A DNA stretch of 64,000 bases, taken from assembly GCF_030317205.1 (NCBI RefSeq), contig NZ_JASZYB010000003.1, positions 682,001-746,000 on the forward strand. Reading direction: 5' to 3'. Below, in pieces: positions 1 to 9,288 of this stretch. Both the position numbers and the translations under genes were made by a program. The stretch is from Variovorax sp. J2L1-78. Lineage in GTDB: Bacteria > Pseudomonadota > Gammaproteobacteria > Burkholderiales > Burkholderiaceae_C. Each line of letters starts with the position of its first letter. The stretch's first letter is position 1. The notes under the pieces are model-generated. The model did not search any database. It saw nothing but the letters and a program-made list of their open reading frames with translations, and had not been told where the DNA came from.

Positions 1-1
1 G

Positions 2-76
2 GCGCGGCAGTTCGAGCGGCCGACCGCGATGGCGTACTGCGAGCGCGTGTGGAAGGCGGCGCTGCGGCTGCTGTAA
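2..76 (+). CDS. C-terminal end of an unidentified protein (partial)
   Basis: The window opens inside a plus-strand reading frame that ends at a TAA (74-76). Only 24 residues are visible, ending in a basic, leucine-rich tail (RVWKAALRLL). This is too little to assign a family. It runs convergently towards the IclR regulator gene, with 16 bases between the two stop codons. That it is coding is inferred from the frame running to the window edge with GC-rich third positions; a chance frame cannot be excluded. Confidence 0.4.
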   Translation, partial: ARQFERPTAMAYCERVWKAALRLL

Positions 77-92
77 ACCGATCAGGCGCCGA

Positions 93-875
93 TCAGGACA
101 GCCCGGGCTTGCCGCTCAGCGCCCGGGTCGCGCCGATCAGCATCGGCGAGAAGCGCTTGGCGAATTCTTCGACCGTCCAGTCGGCGAGCGAGCCGGAGAT
201 GTCGATCGCCGCGATGGGTTGGCCTTCGTGGTCGAGCACCGCGCTGGCCAGGTTGATCTCGCCCAGCATGCTTTCTTCGGAGGCCAGCGCGTAGCCGTCC
301 GCCCCGGCCTGTGCCACCAGTTCGCGGATGCGGGCCGGATCGGTCACGGTGCGCGAGGTGAGCGGCGTGGCGGTCGAGCGAGCGATGATGTCGTCGACCG
401 CCTCCGCTGGCAGGTGCGACATCACGGCACGGCCGCTGGCCGTGTGGATGGTCGCCAGGCGCCGGCCGATCAGCGTCGTGGTGTAGGTCTGGCGCTTGGT
501 CTGGCGGCGCAGCGCGAAGATGATGGTGAGGTCGTCGAACAGGCTCAGCTCGACGCGTTCGCCCGATTCCTTCTGCACGTCGACGATCAGCGGCGTGGCG
601 CGCTCCAGCAGCGGCACGCTGCGCAGGTAGTCGAAGGTGCGCTCCAGGATCTTCTTGCCGAGCACGAAGCCGCGGCCGTTCACGCCGCGTTCCAGGTAGC
701 CCAGGGACACCAGCGTGTACGCCATGCGCTGCGCAGCGCTGCGGTCCATGTCGCAGAAGGTGGCAATGTCGTTGAGGCTCAGCGGCGACGGATGGTCCGC
801 GAAGCACTCGAGCACGCGCATGCCCTTGGCCAGCGATTGGATGTAGAGCGTGTCGGTGCGGGGAGCGGTTGTCAT
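93..875 (-). CDS. IclR family transcriptional regulator
   Basis: A 260-residue protein, the usual IclR size. Residues about 12-60 form the winged helix-turn-helix (start YIQSLAKGMRVLECF, then DIATFCDMDRSAAQR); the rest matches the effector-binding domain (ESGERVELSLF; late motif LGEINLASAVLDHEGQPIAA). The frame is open far upstream, but the ATG at 875 precedes a normal IclR N-terminus and nothing upstream resembles the family. IclR proteins usually control adjacent catabolic genes in response to a small aromatic or organic acid. The target here is not clear: the divergent gene encodes a DUF899 protein. A palindrome at 955-969 in the shared upstream region is a candidate operator. Confidence 0.93.
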   Translation of the reverse strand: MTTAPRTDTLYIQSLAKGMRVLECFADHPSPLSLNDIATFCDMDRSAAQRMAYTLVSLGYLERGVNGRGFVLGKKILERTFDYLRSVPLLERATPLIVDVQKESGERVELSLFDDLTIIFALRRQTKRQTYTTTLIGRRLATIHTASGRAVMSHLPAEAVDDIIARSTATPLTSRTVTDPARIRELVAQAGADGYALASEESMLGEINLASAVLDHEGQPIAAIDISGSLADWTVEEFAKRFSPMLIGATRALSGKPGLS

Positions 876-954
876 CGTGGGGGTGGGCAGCGCGACCCCA
901 GCGGCCGCAGCGCCTGAGGATAACGCGCAAATGTATTGCGATGCGCCCACGGTC

Positions 955-969
955 GATCGAATGTCGATC
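955..969. promoter_or_regulatory. Perfect 6-3-6 palindrome, candidate IclR operator
   Basis: GATCGA-ATG-TCGATC is a perfect inverted repeat in the 216-base gap between the divergent IclR (start 875) and DUF899 (start 1092) genes. IclR proteins bind short palindromes near their own promoters, so an operator role is reasonable but inferred from position only. No convincing -35/-10 pair was seen in the gap. Confidence 0.4.
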
Positions 970-1091
970 TTGTGAGGAAGGTGTATGGCGATGCAGGATG
1001 GGACTGTCGCCGGGCGTTTCGCTTGGCCTACGCCTGACAGACCGTCGACGGCCGAACCTGCTCGACGAGACGACCCAAGGAGCACGATCCA

Positions 1092-1793
1092 ATGTCCGAT
1101 GCACGCCGACCCGCGGCCGACTTGGCCGCCCATGCCAGGACGCCTTTTCCCGGCGCCTCTGCCGCCTACGACGCCGCCCGCCAGGCGCTGCTCGCCGAGG
1201 AGATCGAGTTTCGACGGCATGCCACTCGTCTGGTCGCGCAGCGCCAGGCGCTGCCGCCCGGCCCCGTCATCGAGAAGAACTACCGCTTCAAGGACGAGCA
1301 GGCCTTCGAGGTCGGGCTGCGCGATCTGTTCGGCGACAAGGACACGCTGGTCACCTACTTCTGGATGTATGGCCCGCAGCGTGAGCGGCCCTGCCCGATG
1401 TGCACCAACTGGCTCGGCGCGGTGAACGGCAACGCCGCCGACATCAAGCAGCGCGTGGCGCTCAAGATCCTCGGGCGCTCGCCGGTCGAACGGCAATACG
1501 CCTTCGCGCAGGAGCGTGGTTGGCGCGACCTGAATTTCGTGCAGACGGTCGGCGACGACTGGGCGAAGGACCTGGGCGTGCTCATGCCCGACGGCAGTGA
1601 ATACCCCGCGCTCACCGTGTTCCGCCGCGATGGCGACACGGTGCGGCTGTTCTGGGCCAGCGAGATGACCGGCGAAATGGCCGACCCCGGCCAGGACCCG
1701 CGCGATTCGCCGGACATCGCGTCGCTCTGGTCCATCCTCGATCTCACGCCCGACGGTCGGGGCACCGACTGGTACCCGAAGCTCAACTACTGA
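1092..1793 (+). CDS. DUF899 family thioredoxin-like protein
   Basis: A 233-residue protein of the DUF899 family, which adopts a thioredoxin-like fold and has no established reaction. Visible marks are the N-terminal helix rich in E and R, the block EKNYRFKDEQ, the strand VTYFWMYGP and a CPMC redox-type motif at residues 101-104, then a long tail ending in DWYPKLNY. An AAGGAG ribosome site lies 8 nt before the ATG. It is divergent from the IclR gene and convergent with dkgB. The cytosolic location is inferred from the lack of a signal peptide. Confidence 0.85.
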   Translation: MSDARRPAADLAAHARTPFPGASAAYDAARQALLAEEIEFRRHATRLVAQRQALPPGPVIEKNYRFKDEQAFEVGLRDLFGDKDTLVTYFWMYGPQRERPCPMCTNWLGAVNGNAADIKQRVALKILGRSPVERQYAFAQERGWRDLNFVQTVGDDWAKDLGVLMPDGSEYPALTVFRRDGDTVRLFWASEMTGEMADPGQDPRDSPDIASLWSILDLTPDGRGTDWYPKLNY

Positions 1794-1810
1794 CGGACCG
1801 TGCCGGTCAG
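1790..1810. terminator. Small hairpin between convergent genes
   Basis: CTGACGG and CCGGTCAG form a short imperfect stem that includes both stop codons of the convergent DUF899 and dkgB genes. There is no T tract on either side, so at best it is a weak or factor-dependent end signal. Confidence 0.25.
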
Positions 1811-2619
1811 TCCCAGGCCGGTGCCAGGCCTTCGGGGCTGGTGAGGCGTTCGTTGCGGTCGAGTGTGGCGATCTGCGCCATGTCGGCATCGCTCAATGTG
1901 AGTTGCTGCGCCAGCAGATTGCTCGCCAGGTTCTCGCGCTTCGTCGACGACGGGATCACCGCGTAGCCCAGCTGCATGGCCCAGGCCAGCACCACCTGCG
2001 CCGGCGTCGCGCGGTGCGCTGTCGCGATGGCCTCGATCACCGGATCCTTCAGCGCCTTGCCGTAGGCCAGCGTCATGTACGAGGTGATGTGGATGCCCTG
2101 GCTCTTCGCGAAATCGACGACCTTGCGGTTCTGCAGGAAGGGCGACAGCTCGATCTGGTTCGTCGCGATATTCTCCGCGCCCACCGCTGCGATGGCCTCC
2201 TTCATCAGCGCGATGTTGAAGTTGGAGATGCCGATGCGCTTCGTCAGTCCCTGCGCCTTGGCGTCCATCAGTGCACCCATGAACTCGGCGACGGGCACCT
2301 CGTTCTTGGGCGAGGGCCAGTGGATCAGCGTCAGGTCGACGTGCGTCGTGCGCAGCTTCGAGAGGCTCTCCTTCAGGCTGGGCAGCAGCTTGTCCTTGGC
2401 GTAGTTGGCGGTCCAGATCTTGGTGGTGATGAAGATGTCGTCGCGCGGCACGCCGCTGTCGGCGATCGCCTGGCCGACCTCGGCTTCGTTGCCGTAGATC
2501 TGCGCCGTGTCGACAAGCCGGTAGCCGAGTTCGAGGCCTGTCTTGACCGAGTCGATGACGACCTGGTCCTTCAGGCGGAAGGTGCCGAGGCCGAAGGCGG
2601 GAATGGTGTTCGTGTTCAT
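1807..2619 (-). CDS. dkgB: Aldo/keto reductase, 2,5-diketo-D-gluconate reductase B type
   Basis: A 270-residue NADPH-dependent aldo/keto reductase closely resembling E. coli DkgB over its full length ([11 protein letters not shown] start, [10 protein letters not shown] end). The catalytic tetrad is visible: D37 and Y42 (DTAQIYGNE), K67 (TTKIW) and H100 (TLIHWPSP). The cofactor segment [10 protein letters not shown] is near the C-terminus. Such enzymes reduce 2,5-diketogluconate and reactive aldehydes such as methylglyoxal. The longer upstream frame is rejected because family similarity begins at the ATG at 2619. The gene lies 49 bases downstream of an MFS exporter on the same strand, probably one operon. 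Confidence 0.93.
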   Translation of the reverse strand: MNTNTIPAFGLGTFRLKDQVVIDSVKTGLELGYRLVDTAQIYGNEAEVGQAIADSGVPRDDIFITTKIWTANYAKDKLLPSLKESLSKLRTTHVDLTLIHWPSPKNEVPVAEFMGALMDAKAQGLTKRIGISNFNIALMKEAIAAVGAENIATNQIELSPFLQNRKVVDFAKSQGIHITSYMTLAYGKALKDPVIEAIATAHRATPAQVVLAWAMQLGYAVIPSSTKRENLASNLLAQQLTLSDADMAQIATLDRNERLTSPEGLAPAWD

Positions 2620-2668
2620 GGGGTTCCTTGTCGATGAAATGGGAGGATGGGTCGGTTGAAAACGGGCG

Positions 2669-3871
2669 TCAATGGCCGACTGGCACGGGGCCGCTCGAAC
2701 GCACCGGGATTCCGCTGCGGCGGTCCAGCACGCCACTCCACTGCGTGATGCCCAGCGAAACCAGCACCACCAGGGCGCCGATCCACGGCGTGTGCATCAG
2801 CCCCAGGTGCGTGACGATCAGGCCGCCGGCCCAGGCCGCGCCGGCGATGCCGAGGTTGAAGGCCGCGATGTTCAGGCCCGAGGCCACGTCGACCGCCTGC
2901 GGCGTGAAGCGCTCCGCCTGCTTCACCACGTAGACCTGCAGGCCCGGCACGTTGCCGAAGGCGACGGCGCCCCAGGCCAGCACGGTGGCCAGCGCCAGCC
3001 ACTTGTGCGGCGCGGTGAACTGGAAGACGAGCAGCACGGCGGCCAGCAGCGCGAAGATGATCTTCAACGCCGGGATCGGGCCCAACCGGTCGGCCAGCTT
3101 GCCGCCCCAGATGTTGCCCACGGCCACCGACACGCCGTACACCAGCATCACCCAGCCGACCGCGCCGGCGCTGAAGCCCGCCACGTCGGTGAGGATCGGC
3201 GCGAGGAAGGTGAAGGGAATGAACGAGCCGCCGTAGCCGATGGCGGTCTTGGCGTACACCAGCAAGAGGCGCGGTTCGGCCAGCACCCTGGCCTGCTGCA
3301 CCAGCGAGGCCGGCGCGCTGTGGCGGATGTCGTTCGGCACGAAGATCCAGCTGCCGATGAAGGCGATCACGCCCAGCCCCGAGACGGCGAGGAAAGTCTC
3401 GCGCCAGCCGAAGTGCTGGCCGATGAAGGTGCCCAGCGGCACGCCCGTGACCAGCGCCACCGTGAGCCCGGTGAACATGATCGCGATGGCGCTCGCCGCC
3501 TTCTCCCTGGGCACCAGGCCGGTGGCGATGGTCGAGCCGATCGAGAAGAACACACCGTGCGCCAGGCCGGTGAGGATGCGCGCCGCCACCAGCGTTTCGT
3601 AGCTGGGCGCCTGCCAGGCCAGCAGGTTGCCGGCGGTGAAGAGCGCCATCAGGCCGAGCAGCAGCGCCTTGCGCGGCACCTTGCCGGTCAGCGCGGTGAG
3701 CACCGGCGCGCCGACGGCGACACCGAGCGCATACAGGCTGACCAGCAGGCCGGCCGAAGGCAGACCGATGCCGAGGTCGGCCGCCACGGTGGGCAGCAGG
3801 CCGACGATCACGAACTCGGTCGTGCCGATGGCGAAGGCGCTGAGGGTCAGCGCCAGAAGGGCAATGGGCAT
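2669..3871 (-). CDS. MFS transporter, YdhP/AraJ-like drug or sugar exporter
   Basis: A 400-residue inner-membrane protein with the twelve hydrophobic segments of the major facilitator superfamily. The first segment carries [15 protein letters not shown], typical of the DHA1-type YdhP/AraJ exporters, and the motif around VPRKALLLG follows segment 2. A GGAG ribosome site lies 8 nt before the ATG. Substrate cannot be told from sequence. It is flanked by its probable regulator (LysR, upstream, same strand) and by dkgB downstream, so the set could export or detoxify a carbonyl compound; that is inference. Confidence 0.88.
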   Translation of the reverse strand: MPIALLALTLSAFAIGTTEFVIVGLLPTVAADLGIGLPSAGLLVSLYALGVAVGAPVLTALTGKVPRKALLLGLMALFTAGNLLAWQAPSYETLVAARILTGLAHGVFFSIGSTIATGLVPREKAASAIAIMFTGLTVALVTGVPLGTFIGQHFGWRETFLAVSGLGVIAFIGSWIFVPNDIRHSAPASLVQQARVLAEPRLLLVYAKTAIGYGGSFIPFTFLAPILTDVAGFSAGAVGWVMLVYGVSVAVGNIWGGKLADRLGPIPALKIIFALLAAVLLVFQFTAPHKWLALATVLAWGAVAFGNVPGLQVYVVKQAERFTPQAVDVASGLNIAAFNLGIAGAAWAGGLIVTHLGLMHTPWIGALVVLVSLGITQWSGVLDRRSGIPVRSSGPVPVGH

Positions 3872-3951
3872 GGAAGCACTCCGTTGAAGAATTGCGACGG
3901 AGTGTCGGCCGATCGTCCTTGCAGAAAAACCCGCTATTCAGCCAAAGACTG

Positions 3952-3966
3952 TTGATGAAAGATCAA
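3952..3966. promoter_or_regulatory. LysR-type box upstream of the MFS-dkgB operon
   Basis: TTGAT-GAAAG-ATCAA is a perfect 5-bp dyad that fits the T-N11-A rule of LysR-type binding sites. It overlaps the stop codon of the LysR gene and sits about 80 bases before the MFS start. It is a candidate site for the neighbouring LysR protein; no binding evidence is available. Confidence 0.45.
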
Positions 3967-4862
3967 GAGTCAGGTGGGCGCGTGCCGAACCACTGCTTCA
4001 GGAACTGGACGCACGCGACCACCTTGCGCGGCGCCAGCCGGCGATCCGGATAGACCGCGTAGAGCCGCAGCGGCGGCCGTTTTGTCTCCGGGAACAGCTC
4101 CACCAGCGCGCCGGCACCGAACTCCGGCTGGGCGACGAAATCGGGCAGCACCGCGATGCCCAGGTCGGCCAGCACCAGCCGCTTGAGAAAGGGCGTGCTG
4201 TTGGCGCGCATGGCGGGCGTGACGGACACGTGCGTCTGCCCGGCGTGATGCAGCGGCCATCGCGCCCCGGCGGTAGCATAGGCATAGGAGAAGCAGGCAT
4301 GGGCGCCCAGTTCATTGGGTGAGCCGGGGCGGCCGTGCCGGGCGATGTAGCCCGGCGAGGCACAGACGTGCAAGGCGAATTCGGCGATGCGTTGGGCGGT
4401 GTAGCTGGAGTCCTTCGGGTCGGTCGTTGCGCGCAGGCCCAGGTCGAAGCCTTCCTGCAACAGGTCGACATGCCGGTCGCCGAATTCGACGTCCAGCTCG
4501 ACCCGCGGGTGCGCCGCGGCGAAGGCCGCCAGCGCCTCGCCCAGGTCGGCCAGACCCAGTGCCATCGGCGCGTTCAGCCGCAACCGGCCGGAGGCCGCAC
4601 CGGCCGCGCCGGCGGCCTCGGCATCCGCGTCTTCCATCGCGCGCAGCACCGCGGCGGCGCGTGCGGCATAGCCCGCGCCGACCTCCGTCAGCGACACGCG
4701 GCGCGTGGTCCGGTGGAGCAGCTTCGCGCCCAGCGACTGCTCCAGTTCGGCGATCGCCTTGCTCGCGGCCGACGCCGAAATCTCCAGCTCTGCGGCCGTG
4801 GCGGAAAAGCTCTGCAGCTGCGCGAGGCGGGTGAAAAGTCGCAGGGTGCTCAGTCGATCCAT
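3963..4862 (-). CDS. LysR family transcriptional regulator (upstream of MFS-dkgB)
   Basis: A 299-residue LysR-type regulator. Residues 1-60 form the winged helix-turn-helix (LFTRLAQLQSFSATAAELEI, then LLHRTTRRVSLTEVG); residues about 90-299 match the periplasmic-binding-like effector domain. The ATG at 4862 is preferred over the earlier frame opening because AAGGAAAG lies 9 nt upstream of it. The type resembles the large group that controls short-chain dehydrogenases, exporters and reductases. It is divergent from the SDR gene and co-directional with the MFS-dkgB pair, so it may control either or both. Confidence 0.93.
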   Translation of the reverse strand: MDRLSTLRLFTRLAQLQSFSATAAELEISASAASKAIAELEQSLGAKLLHRTTRRVSLTEVGAGYAARAAAVLRAMEDADAEAAGAAGAASGRLRLNAPMALGLADLGEALAAFAAAHPRVELDVEFGDRHVDLLQEGFDLGLRATTDPKDSSYTAQRIAEFALHVCASPGYIARHGRPGSPNELGAHACFSYAYATAGARWPLHHAGQTHVSVTPAMRANSTPFLKRLVLADLGIAVLPDFVAQPEFGAGALVELFPETKRPPLRLYAVYPDRRLAPRKVVACVQFLKQWFGTRPPDS

Positions 4863-4973
4863 CGCGTGATTCTTTCCTTGGCGTGGATTGTCCCTGCACG
4901 AGCGGCCCATTTATCCGCGGGGCTTGCGGCCCTAACTTCGCTCCTCGATTCACCACGCCTCAACGGACATTCC

Positions 4974-5768
4974 ATGGATCTGCAACTCACAGGCAAGACC
5001 GCCCTCGTCACCGGCGCCACCGCCGGCATCGGCCTGGCCATCGCACGCACGCTGGCACGCGAAGGCGTGGCCGTCACCCTCGTCGGCCGCAGCGGCGACA
5101 AGCTCGCGGCGGCGCGCGATGCCATCATGGCGGCGGTTCCACGCGCCGAACTGACGCTGATCACGGCCGACGTCGGCACCGCCGTCGGCGTCGCCGCGCT
5201 GGCCCAGGCGCAGCCGCACGTCGACATCCTGGTCAACAACCTCGGCTTCTACGAGGCCAAGCCCTTCGCCGAGATCAGCGACGAGGACTGGCTGCGCATG
5301 CTCGACGTCAACGTGATGTCGGGTGTGCGCCTGTCGCGCCACTACTTCCCGCGCATGCTGCAGCGCAATTGGGGCCGCGTGATCTTCATGTCGAGCGAGG
5401 TCGGCGCCTTCACGCCGCCGGACATGGTGCATTACGGCGTCAGCAAGTCGGCGCAGTTGGCCGTCTCGCGCGGCATGGCCGAGCTCACCCAGGGCACTGG
5501 CGTCACGGTCAACAGCGTGCTGCCCTCGGCCACCCGTTCGGACGGCATCGTCGCTTACCTGCGGCAGACGGCGCCGCGCCCTGGCATGAGCGACGCGGAG
5601 ATCGAGGCGAACTTCTTCGCCACCTACCGGCCCAGTTCGCTGATCGCCCGAATGATCGAACCGGAGGAAGTCGCCGCGATGGTGGCGTTGCTCGCCAGCC
5701 CGCTGGGTGCGGCCTCCAACGGCGCAGCGGTGCGTGTCGAAGGCGGGACCTTCCGCTCGATTCTGTGA
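4974..5768 (+). CDS. SDR family NAD(P)-dependent oxidoreductase
   Basis: A 264-residue classical short-chain dehydrogenase. TGATAGIG (residues 13-20) is the TGxxxGxG dinucleotide motif; the NNxG motif reads NNLG (88-91) instead of NNAG. Catalytic S141, Y154 and K158 are present (MSSEVG; HYGVSKSA). The C-terminal segment GAAVRVEGG is the usual substrate/cofactor loop end. Residues 195-235 form an extended lid with many charged positions. The substrate is unknown. The start follows family length; the open frame upstream is antisense to the LysR gene. The next gene starts 29 bases downstream, so the two are likely cotranscribed. Confidence 0.93.
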   Translation: MDLQLTGKTALVTGATAGIGLAIARTLAREGVAVTLVGRSGDKLAAARDAIMAAVPRAELTLITADVGTAVGVAALAQAQPHVDILVNNLGFYEAKPFAEISDEDWLRMLDVNVMSGVRLSRHYFPRMLQRNWGRVIFMSSEVGAFTPPDMVHYGVSKSAQLAVSRGMAELTQGTGVTVNSVLPSATRSDGIVAYLRQTAPRPGMSDAEIEANFFATYRPSSLIARMIEPEEVAAMVALLASPLGAASNGAAVRVEGGTFRSIL

Positions 5769-5797
5769 GCGCCCCCCACCCTTCACGCGACGCGACC

Positions 5798-6997
5798 ATG
5801 ACCCGACGACACGCCCTTTCCCGACGCCTCGCCGCCGTGCTGATCCTGGCCACGCCGGCCCTCGCCTGGGCCGACACCGGCCTCGAGCGCTGGCGCAGTT
5901 ACACCGGCGTCAGCTGGAGCGCCCCCGCGGCCGACGGCACCGATCCGAAGCCCTTCGCCCACTCGGTCGGCGCACCCATCGCCGGCTTGCACTTCGACGC
6001 GCGCGGCACGGCCTACGTCAGCACGCCCCGGCTGGTGTCGACCGCCGCACCCGCCACGCTGAGCCGGCTCGACACCGCGGCGCGCACCGGGCCGGCACGG
6101 CTCACGGCTTTTCCCTCGACTGCGGCCAACGCCACCGATGCGGCGCCGGCGGAACATCTGCGCAACGTGCTGGGTTTTCACGTGGACCGCAAGAACGGCT
6201 GGCTCTGGGCGCTCGACCTGGGCTTCGTCGCCGGCGAAGCCGAATCGCCGCCCGGCGCACAGAAGCTGCTGGTGATCGACCTGGCCTCGGGCCGCACCGT
6301 GAAGCGCATCGCGCTCGACGGCGTGGCCGACCGGAAGGGCAGCTTCCTCAACGACGTGGCCGTCGACGAGACACGCCGCGTGGCCTACATCGCCGACAGC
6401 GGCTTGCGCAGCGCCCCGGCCAACCAGGTGGGCCTGATCGTCGCGGACTTCGCGTCGGGCACGGCGCGGCGGGTGCTCGACCGGCATGCGGCGCTGCAGG
6501 TGGAGCCAGGTGTGAAGACCATGTCGCATGGCGGCGAGGTCTGGCCGGGCAATCCGCTGCTGCTGGGCATCAACGGCGTGGCGCTGTCGCCCGACGCCGG
6601 CACGCTGTACTGGACGGTGACGACCGGCACGCGCCTGCGCAGCCTGCCTACCGCGCTGCTGCGCGATCGGCGCAACGACGACGCCCGGCTGGCCGCTGCC
6701 ATCCGCGACCTGGGCATGGTCGGCGGCAACACCGACGGCATCGTGACCGATGCGACGGGCTCGCTCTACATCACCGACGTGACGCGCAACGGCATCGTGC
6801 GCTACACGCCGCGTGATCAGGCCATGACCCTGCTGGCGCAGGACGAGCGCGTGTATTGGCCCGACACGGCGGCCATCGGCCCGGGCGGCGACCTGTTCTT
6901 CACGGCCAGCGCGCTCAATCAGCATTTCGCCGGCGCGGTGAAGGCGGGTGAGGAGCGCTACGACATCTGGCGGCTGCCGCTCCACGCCGAACCTTGA
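5798..6997 (+). CDS. Secreted major royal jelly / yellow-family protein
   Basis: A 399-residue protein with a clear signal peptide (basic start MTRRHALSRR, hydrophobic core, likely cleavage after ALAWA). The mature part resembles the major royal jelly/yellow and SMP-30/gluconolactonase-like beta-propellers: LRNVLGFHVDRKNGWLWALD, then LNDVAVDETRRVAYIADSG, a central LLGINGVALSPDAGTLYWTV block, and SLYITDVTRNGIVRY near the end. Bacterial members are periplasmic and poorly characterised; some have been suggested to act on lactones. It follows the SDR gene by 29 bases and precedes a LysR regulator. Function remains inferred from fold only. Confidence 0.8.
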   Translation: MTRRHALSRRLAAVLILATPALAWADTGLERWRSYTGVSWSAPAADGTDPKPFAHSVGAPIAGLHFDARGTAYVSTPRLVSTAAPATLSRLDTAARTGPARLTAFPSTAANATDAAPAEHLRNVLGFHVDRKNGWLWALDLGFVAGEAESPPGAQKLLVIDLASGRTVKRIALDGVADRKGSFLNDVAVDETRRVAYIADSGLRSAPANQVGLIVADFASGTARRVLDRHAALQVEPGVKTMSHGGEVWPGNPLLLGINGVALSPDAGTLYWTVTTGTRLRSLPTALLRDRRNDDARLAAAIRDLGMVGGNTDGIVTDATGSLYITDVTRNGIVRYTPRDQAMTLLAQDERVYWPDTAAIGPGGDLFFTASALNQHFAGAVKAGEERYDIWRLPLHAEP

Positions 6998-7034
6998 GGT
7001 CTCCTGGTGGCGGCTGCGCCAGAATCCGCCTTCC

Positions 7035-7922
7035 ATGAAGACCACCCTCGAAGAACTGCAGGCGTTCACCGCCGTGGCCGGTGCCGGCTCGATCACGGCG
7101 GCCGCCGAGCAGCTGGGCCAGACGGTGTCGGGCGTGAGCCGTGCGCTGGGTCGGCTCGAGAAGAAGCTCGACACCACGCTGCTGCGCCGCACGACGCGCC
7201 GCATCGCGCTCACGGAAGAGGGCGCGGCCTTCCTGGCCCATGCACGCGCCATCCTCGCGTCGATCGACGAGGCCGAGGAACTGATGGCCGCGCGCCGCCA
7301 GAAGCCCGCCGGCCGGTTGCGCGTGAACGCGGCGACGCCCTTTATGCTGCACGCCGTCGTGCCGCTGGTGCCGGAATTCCGCCGCGCCTACCCGCAGATC
7401 ACGCTGGAGCTCGACACCGACGAGCTCAACATCGACCTGCTGGAGCGGCGCACCGACATCGCGATCCGCATCGGCGCGCTGCGCGATTCCACCTTGCACG
7501 CGCGCCCGCTGGGCACCAGCCGCATCCGCGTGCTGGCGAGCCCGGCCTACCTGGCTGCGCAGGGCCGGCCGAAAACCGTGGCGGCCCTGGCCAGGCACAC
7601 GCTGCTTGGCTTCACGCAACCGGAGTCGCTCAACCGCTGGCCGCTGCGCGGGGCGCACGGCGACGAATGGCAGATCGCGCCGGACCTCACGGCGTCGAGC
7701 GGCGAGACGTTACGTCAGCTGGCGCTGCAGGGCGCGGGCATCGTCTGCCTGTCGGACTTCATGACCGCCGGCGACCGCACGCGCGGCGATCTGGTGCAAC
7801 TGCTGGCCAAGGACACGGTGGACGTGCGGCAGCCGCTCAACGCGGTGTACTACCGCAACACGCAGTTGGCGGCGCGCATCGCGTGCTTCCTGGACTTCCT
7901 GGCCGCACGGCTCGGTCATTGA
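7035..7922 (+). CDS. LysR family transcriptional regulator
   Basis: A 295-residue LysR-type regulator with the N-terminal helix-turn-helix (LQAFTAVAGAGSITAAAEQL, then LLRRTTRRIALTEEG) and an effector domain from about residue 90 (RLRVNAATPFMLHAV; DIAIRIGALRDS). The ATG at 7035 gives the normal family N-terminus and is 37 bases after the royal-jelly-type gene. A CAGAAT box lies 9 nt upstream of the ATG and there is no ribosome site. It is convergent with the next gene, with a 9-base gap. Targets are unknown; the SDR and secreted protein just upstream are candidates. Confidence 0.92.
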   Translation: MKTTLEELQAFTAVAGAGSITAAAEQLGQTVSGVSRALGRLEKKLDTTLLRRTTRRIALTEEGAAFLAHARAILASIDEAEELMAARRQKPAGRLRVNAATPFMLHAVVPLVPEFRRAYPQITLELDTDELNIDLLERRTDIAIRIGALRDSTLHARPLGTSRIRVLASPAYLAAQGRPKTVAALARHTLLGFTQPESLNRWPLRGAHGDEWQIAPDLTASSGETLRQLALQGAGIVCLSDFMTAGDRTRGDLVQLLAKDTVDVRQPLNAVYYRNTQLAARIACFLDFLAARLGH

Positions 7923-7931
7923 GCCAGCGGG

Positions 7932-8348
7932 TCAGGCCTTGCTTTTCTTGTGGGGGCCGAGTTCGCCGCTCGCCGTCATGCGTTCGGCGCGGTCCAACGC
8001 GGCTTCCAGCACCTCGATGGTGTTGGTGCCGCTGCGCAAGCGCCGCGATTCGTGGCGCATCAGCTCGGCCGTTTCTTCGCCCGCGAGTTGCTGCAGCTGC
8101 GACATCAACTCCCGCCGACGGCGCACCAGCGCGACCACCGGCGTTTCACGCGGTTGACGCAGGCGCAGCACGAGCACCGCGACGAACAGCACGCCCAGGG
8201 CCATGGCGATCCATGCCCAAGCCGGAAACCACGGTAGCCAATCTGCCAAATCGATGCCCTCGTTGTACGCCGCCCAGTCGTCGGGCGGCGACACCACTCT
8301 AGGGTGGGAGGGCGAGCGCGCGAGTCGGGCATTCGGATGAAAGAGCAT
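7932..8348 (-). CDS. Hypothetical single-pass membrane protein
   Basis: A 138-residue protein of unrecognised family. Residues about 43-63 ([20 protein letters not shown]) form one transmembrane helix; the C-terminal half is charged, probably helical or coiled-coil ([21 protein letters not shown]), and ends in KKSKA. The N-terminal 40 residues are low-complexity. The start at 8348 is the first ATG that avoids running into the dapF control region; a later start near the membrane segment is possible. It is divergent from dapF with a 64-base gap. Confidence 0.6.
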   Translation of the reverse strand: MLFHPNARLARSPSHPRVVSPPDDWAAYNEGIDLADWLPWFPAWAWIAMALGVLFVAVLVLRLRQPRETPVVALVRRRRELMSQLQQLAGEETAELMRHESRRLRSGTNTIEVLEAALDRAERMTASGELGPHKKSKA

Positions 8349-8400
8349 CGGCGTTGTCCGACGCGCCGCCCCGACCCGCCCATGGGGGCGGCGCGCGACC

Positions 8401-8406
8401 GATAAT
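8401..8406 (+). promoter_or_regulatory. Candidate -10 box of dapF (short or no leader)
   Basis: GATAAT ends 6 nt before the dapF ATG and no Shine-Dalgarno is visible, so transcription would start at or next to the start codon. Confidence 0.45.
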
Positions 8407-8412
8407 CCGCCG

Positions 8413-9288
8413 ATGCGAATTCGCTTTACCAAGATGCAGGGTGCCGGCAACGACTTCGTCGTGCTCGACGAGACCGGTGCGCCGCTGGGCCTGTCGGCCG
8501 CGCAGTACCAGTTCCTGGCCGACCGTCATTTCGGCGTCGGTGCCGACCAGATCCTGTCCGTGCGGCCGTCACCAGCCGCGGGCATCGACTTCCAGTATGT
8601 GATCCACAACGCCGACGGCGGCGAGGTGGAGCAGTGCGGCAACGGCGCGCGCTGCTTCCTGCGCTTCGTGCGCGAGCACGGGCTGACCACCAAAGACGTC
8701 GTGCGCGTGCAGACGCTGTCGGGCGTGATCGAGCCGCGCATGGGCGACGACGGTCGCGTCACGGTCGACATGGGCGCGCCCATCTTCGAGCCGGCGCGCG
8801 TGCCCTTCGATGCCGCCGGCCTCGATCCACAGCCCGATGGCGGCTGGCAGACCTGGCACCTCGCGCTCTCGACCCGTGCGGAAGGCGCGATCGTGCCTTT
8901 TGCGATCCTGTCGATGGGCAATCCGCACGCGGTGCAGATCGTCGATGACATCGAGACCGCACCGGTGGCCGAGCAGGGCCCGCTGATCGAACACCACCCG
9001 CGCTTTCCGCAGCGGGTCAATGCCGGCTTCCTGCAGATCGTCGACCGCACGCATGTGCGCCTGCGCGTGTACGAGCGCGGCGCCGGCGAGACGCTGGCCT
9101 GCGGCACCGGCGCCTGCGCCGCGGTGGTGGCGGGCATCCGCCTGGGCCATCTTGATGCCCGCGTCGACGTCGAGACGCGCGGCGGCATCCTCACCATCGA
9201 ATGGCACGGGGTGGACCAGCCCGTGCGCATGACCGGCCCCGCCATCACCGTCTTCGAAGGCGAGATCGACATTCCGGACGAACTATGA
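8413..9288 (+). CDS. dapF: Diaminopimelate epimerase
   Basis: A 291-residue cytosolic enzyme converting LL- to meso-diaminopimelate, the precursor of both lysine and the peptidoglycan stem peptide. The N-terminus [15 protein letters not shown] is the family hallmark. The two catalytic cysteines are C75 (QCGNGARC) and C230 (ACGTGACA). Length is slightly above the usual 275. Its stop codon overlaps the start of the DUF484 gene (ATGA), so translation is probably coupled. It supplies the meso-diaminopimelate used by MurE further along the window. Confidence 0.97.
   Translation: MRIRFTKMQGAGNDFVVLDETGAPLGLSAAQYQFLADRHFGVGADQILSVRPSPAAGIDFQYVIHNADGGEVEQCGNGARCFLRFVREHGLTTKDVVRVQTLSGVIEPRMGDDGRVTVDMGAPIFEPARVPFDAAGLDPQPDGGWQTWHLALSTRAEGAIVPFAILSMGNPHAVQIVDDIETAPVAEQGPLIEHHPRFPQRVNAGFLQIVDRTHVRLRVYERGAGETLACGTGACAAVVAGIRLGHLDARVDVETRGGILTIEWHGVDQPVRMTGPAITVFEGEIDIPDEL

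Noticed and set aside
985-1425. A 146-codon frame with a fair ribosome site overlapping the start of the DUF899 gene
   Set aside because: It overlaps most of a recognised protein in another frame and its product is Arg/Pro/Ala-rich without any domain. The AAGGAG before 1092 better explains translation.
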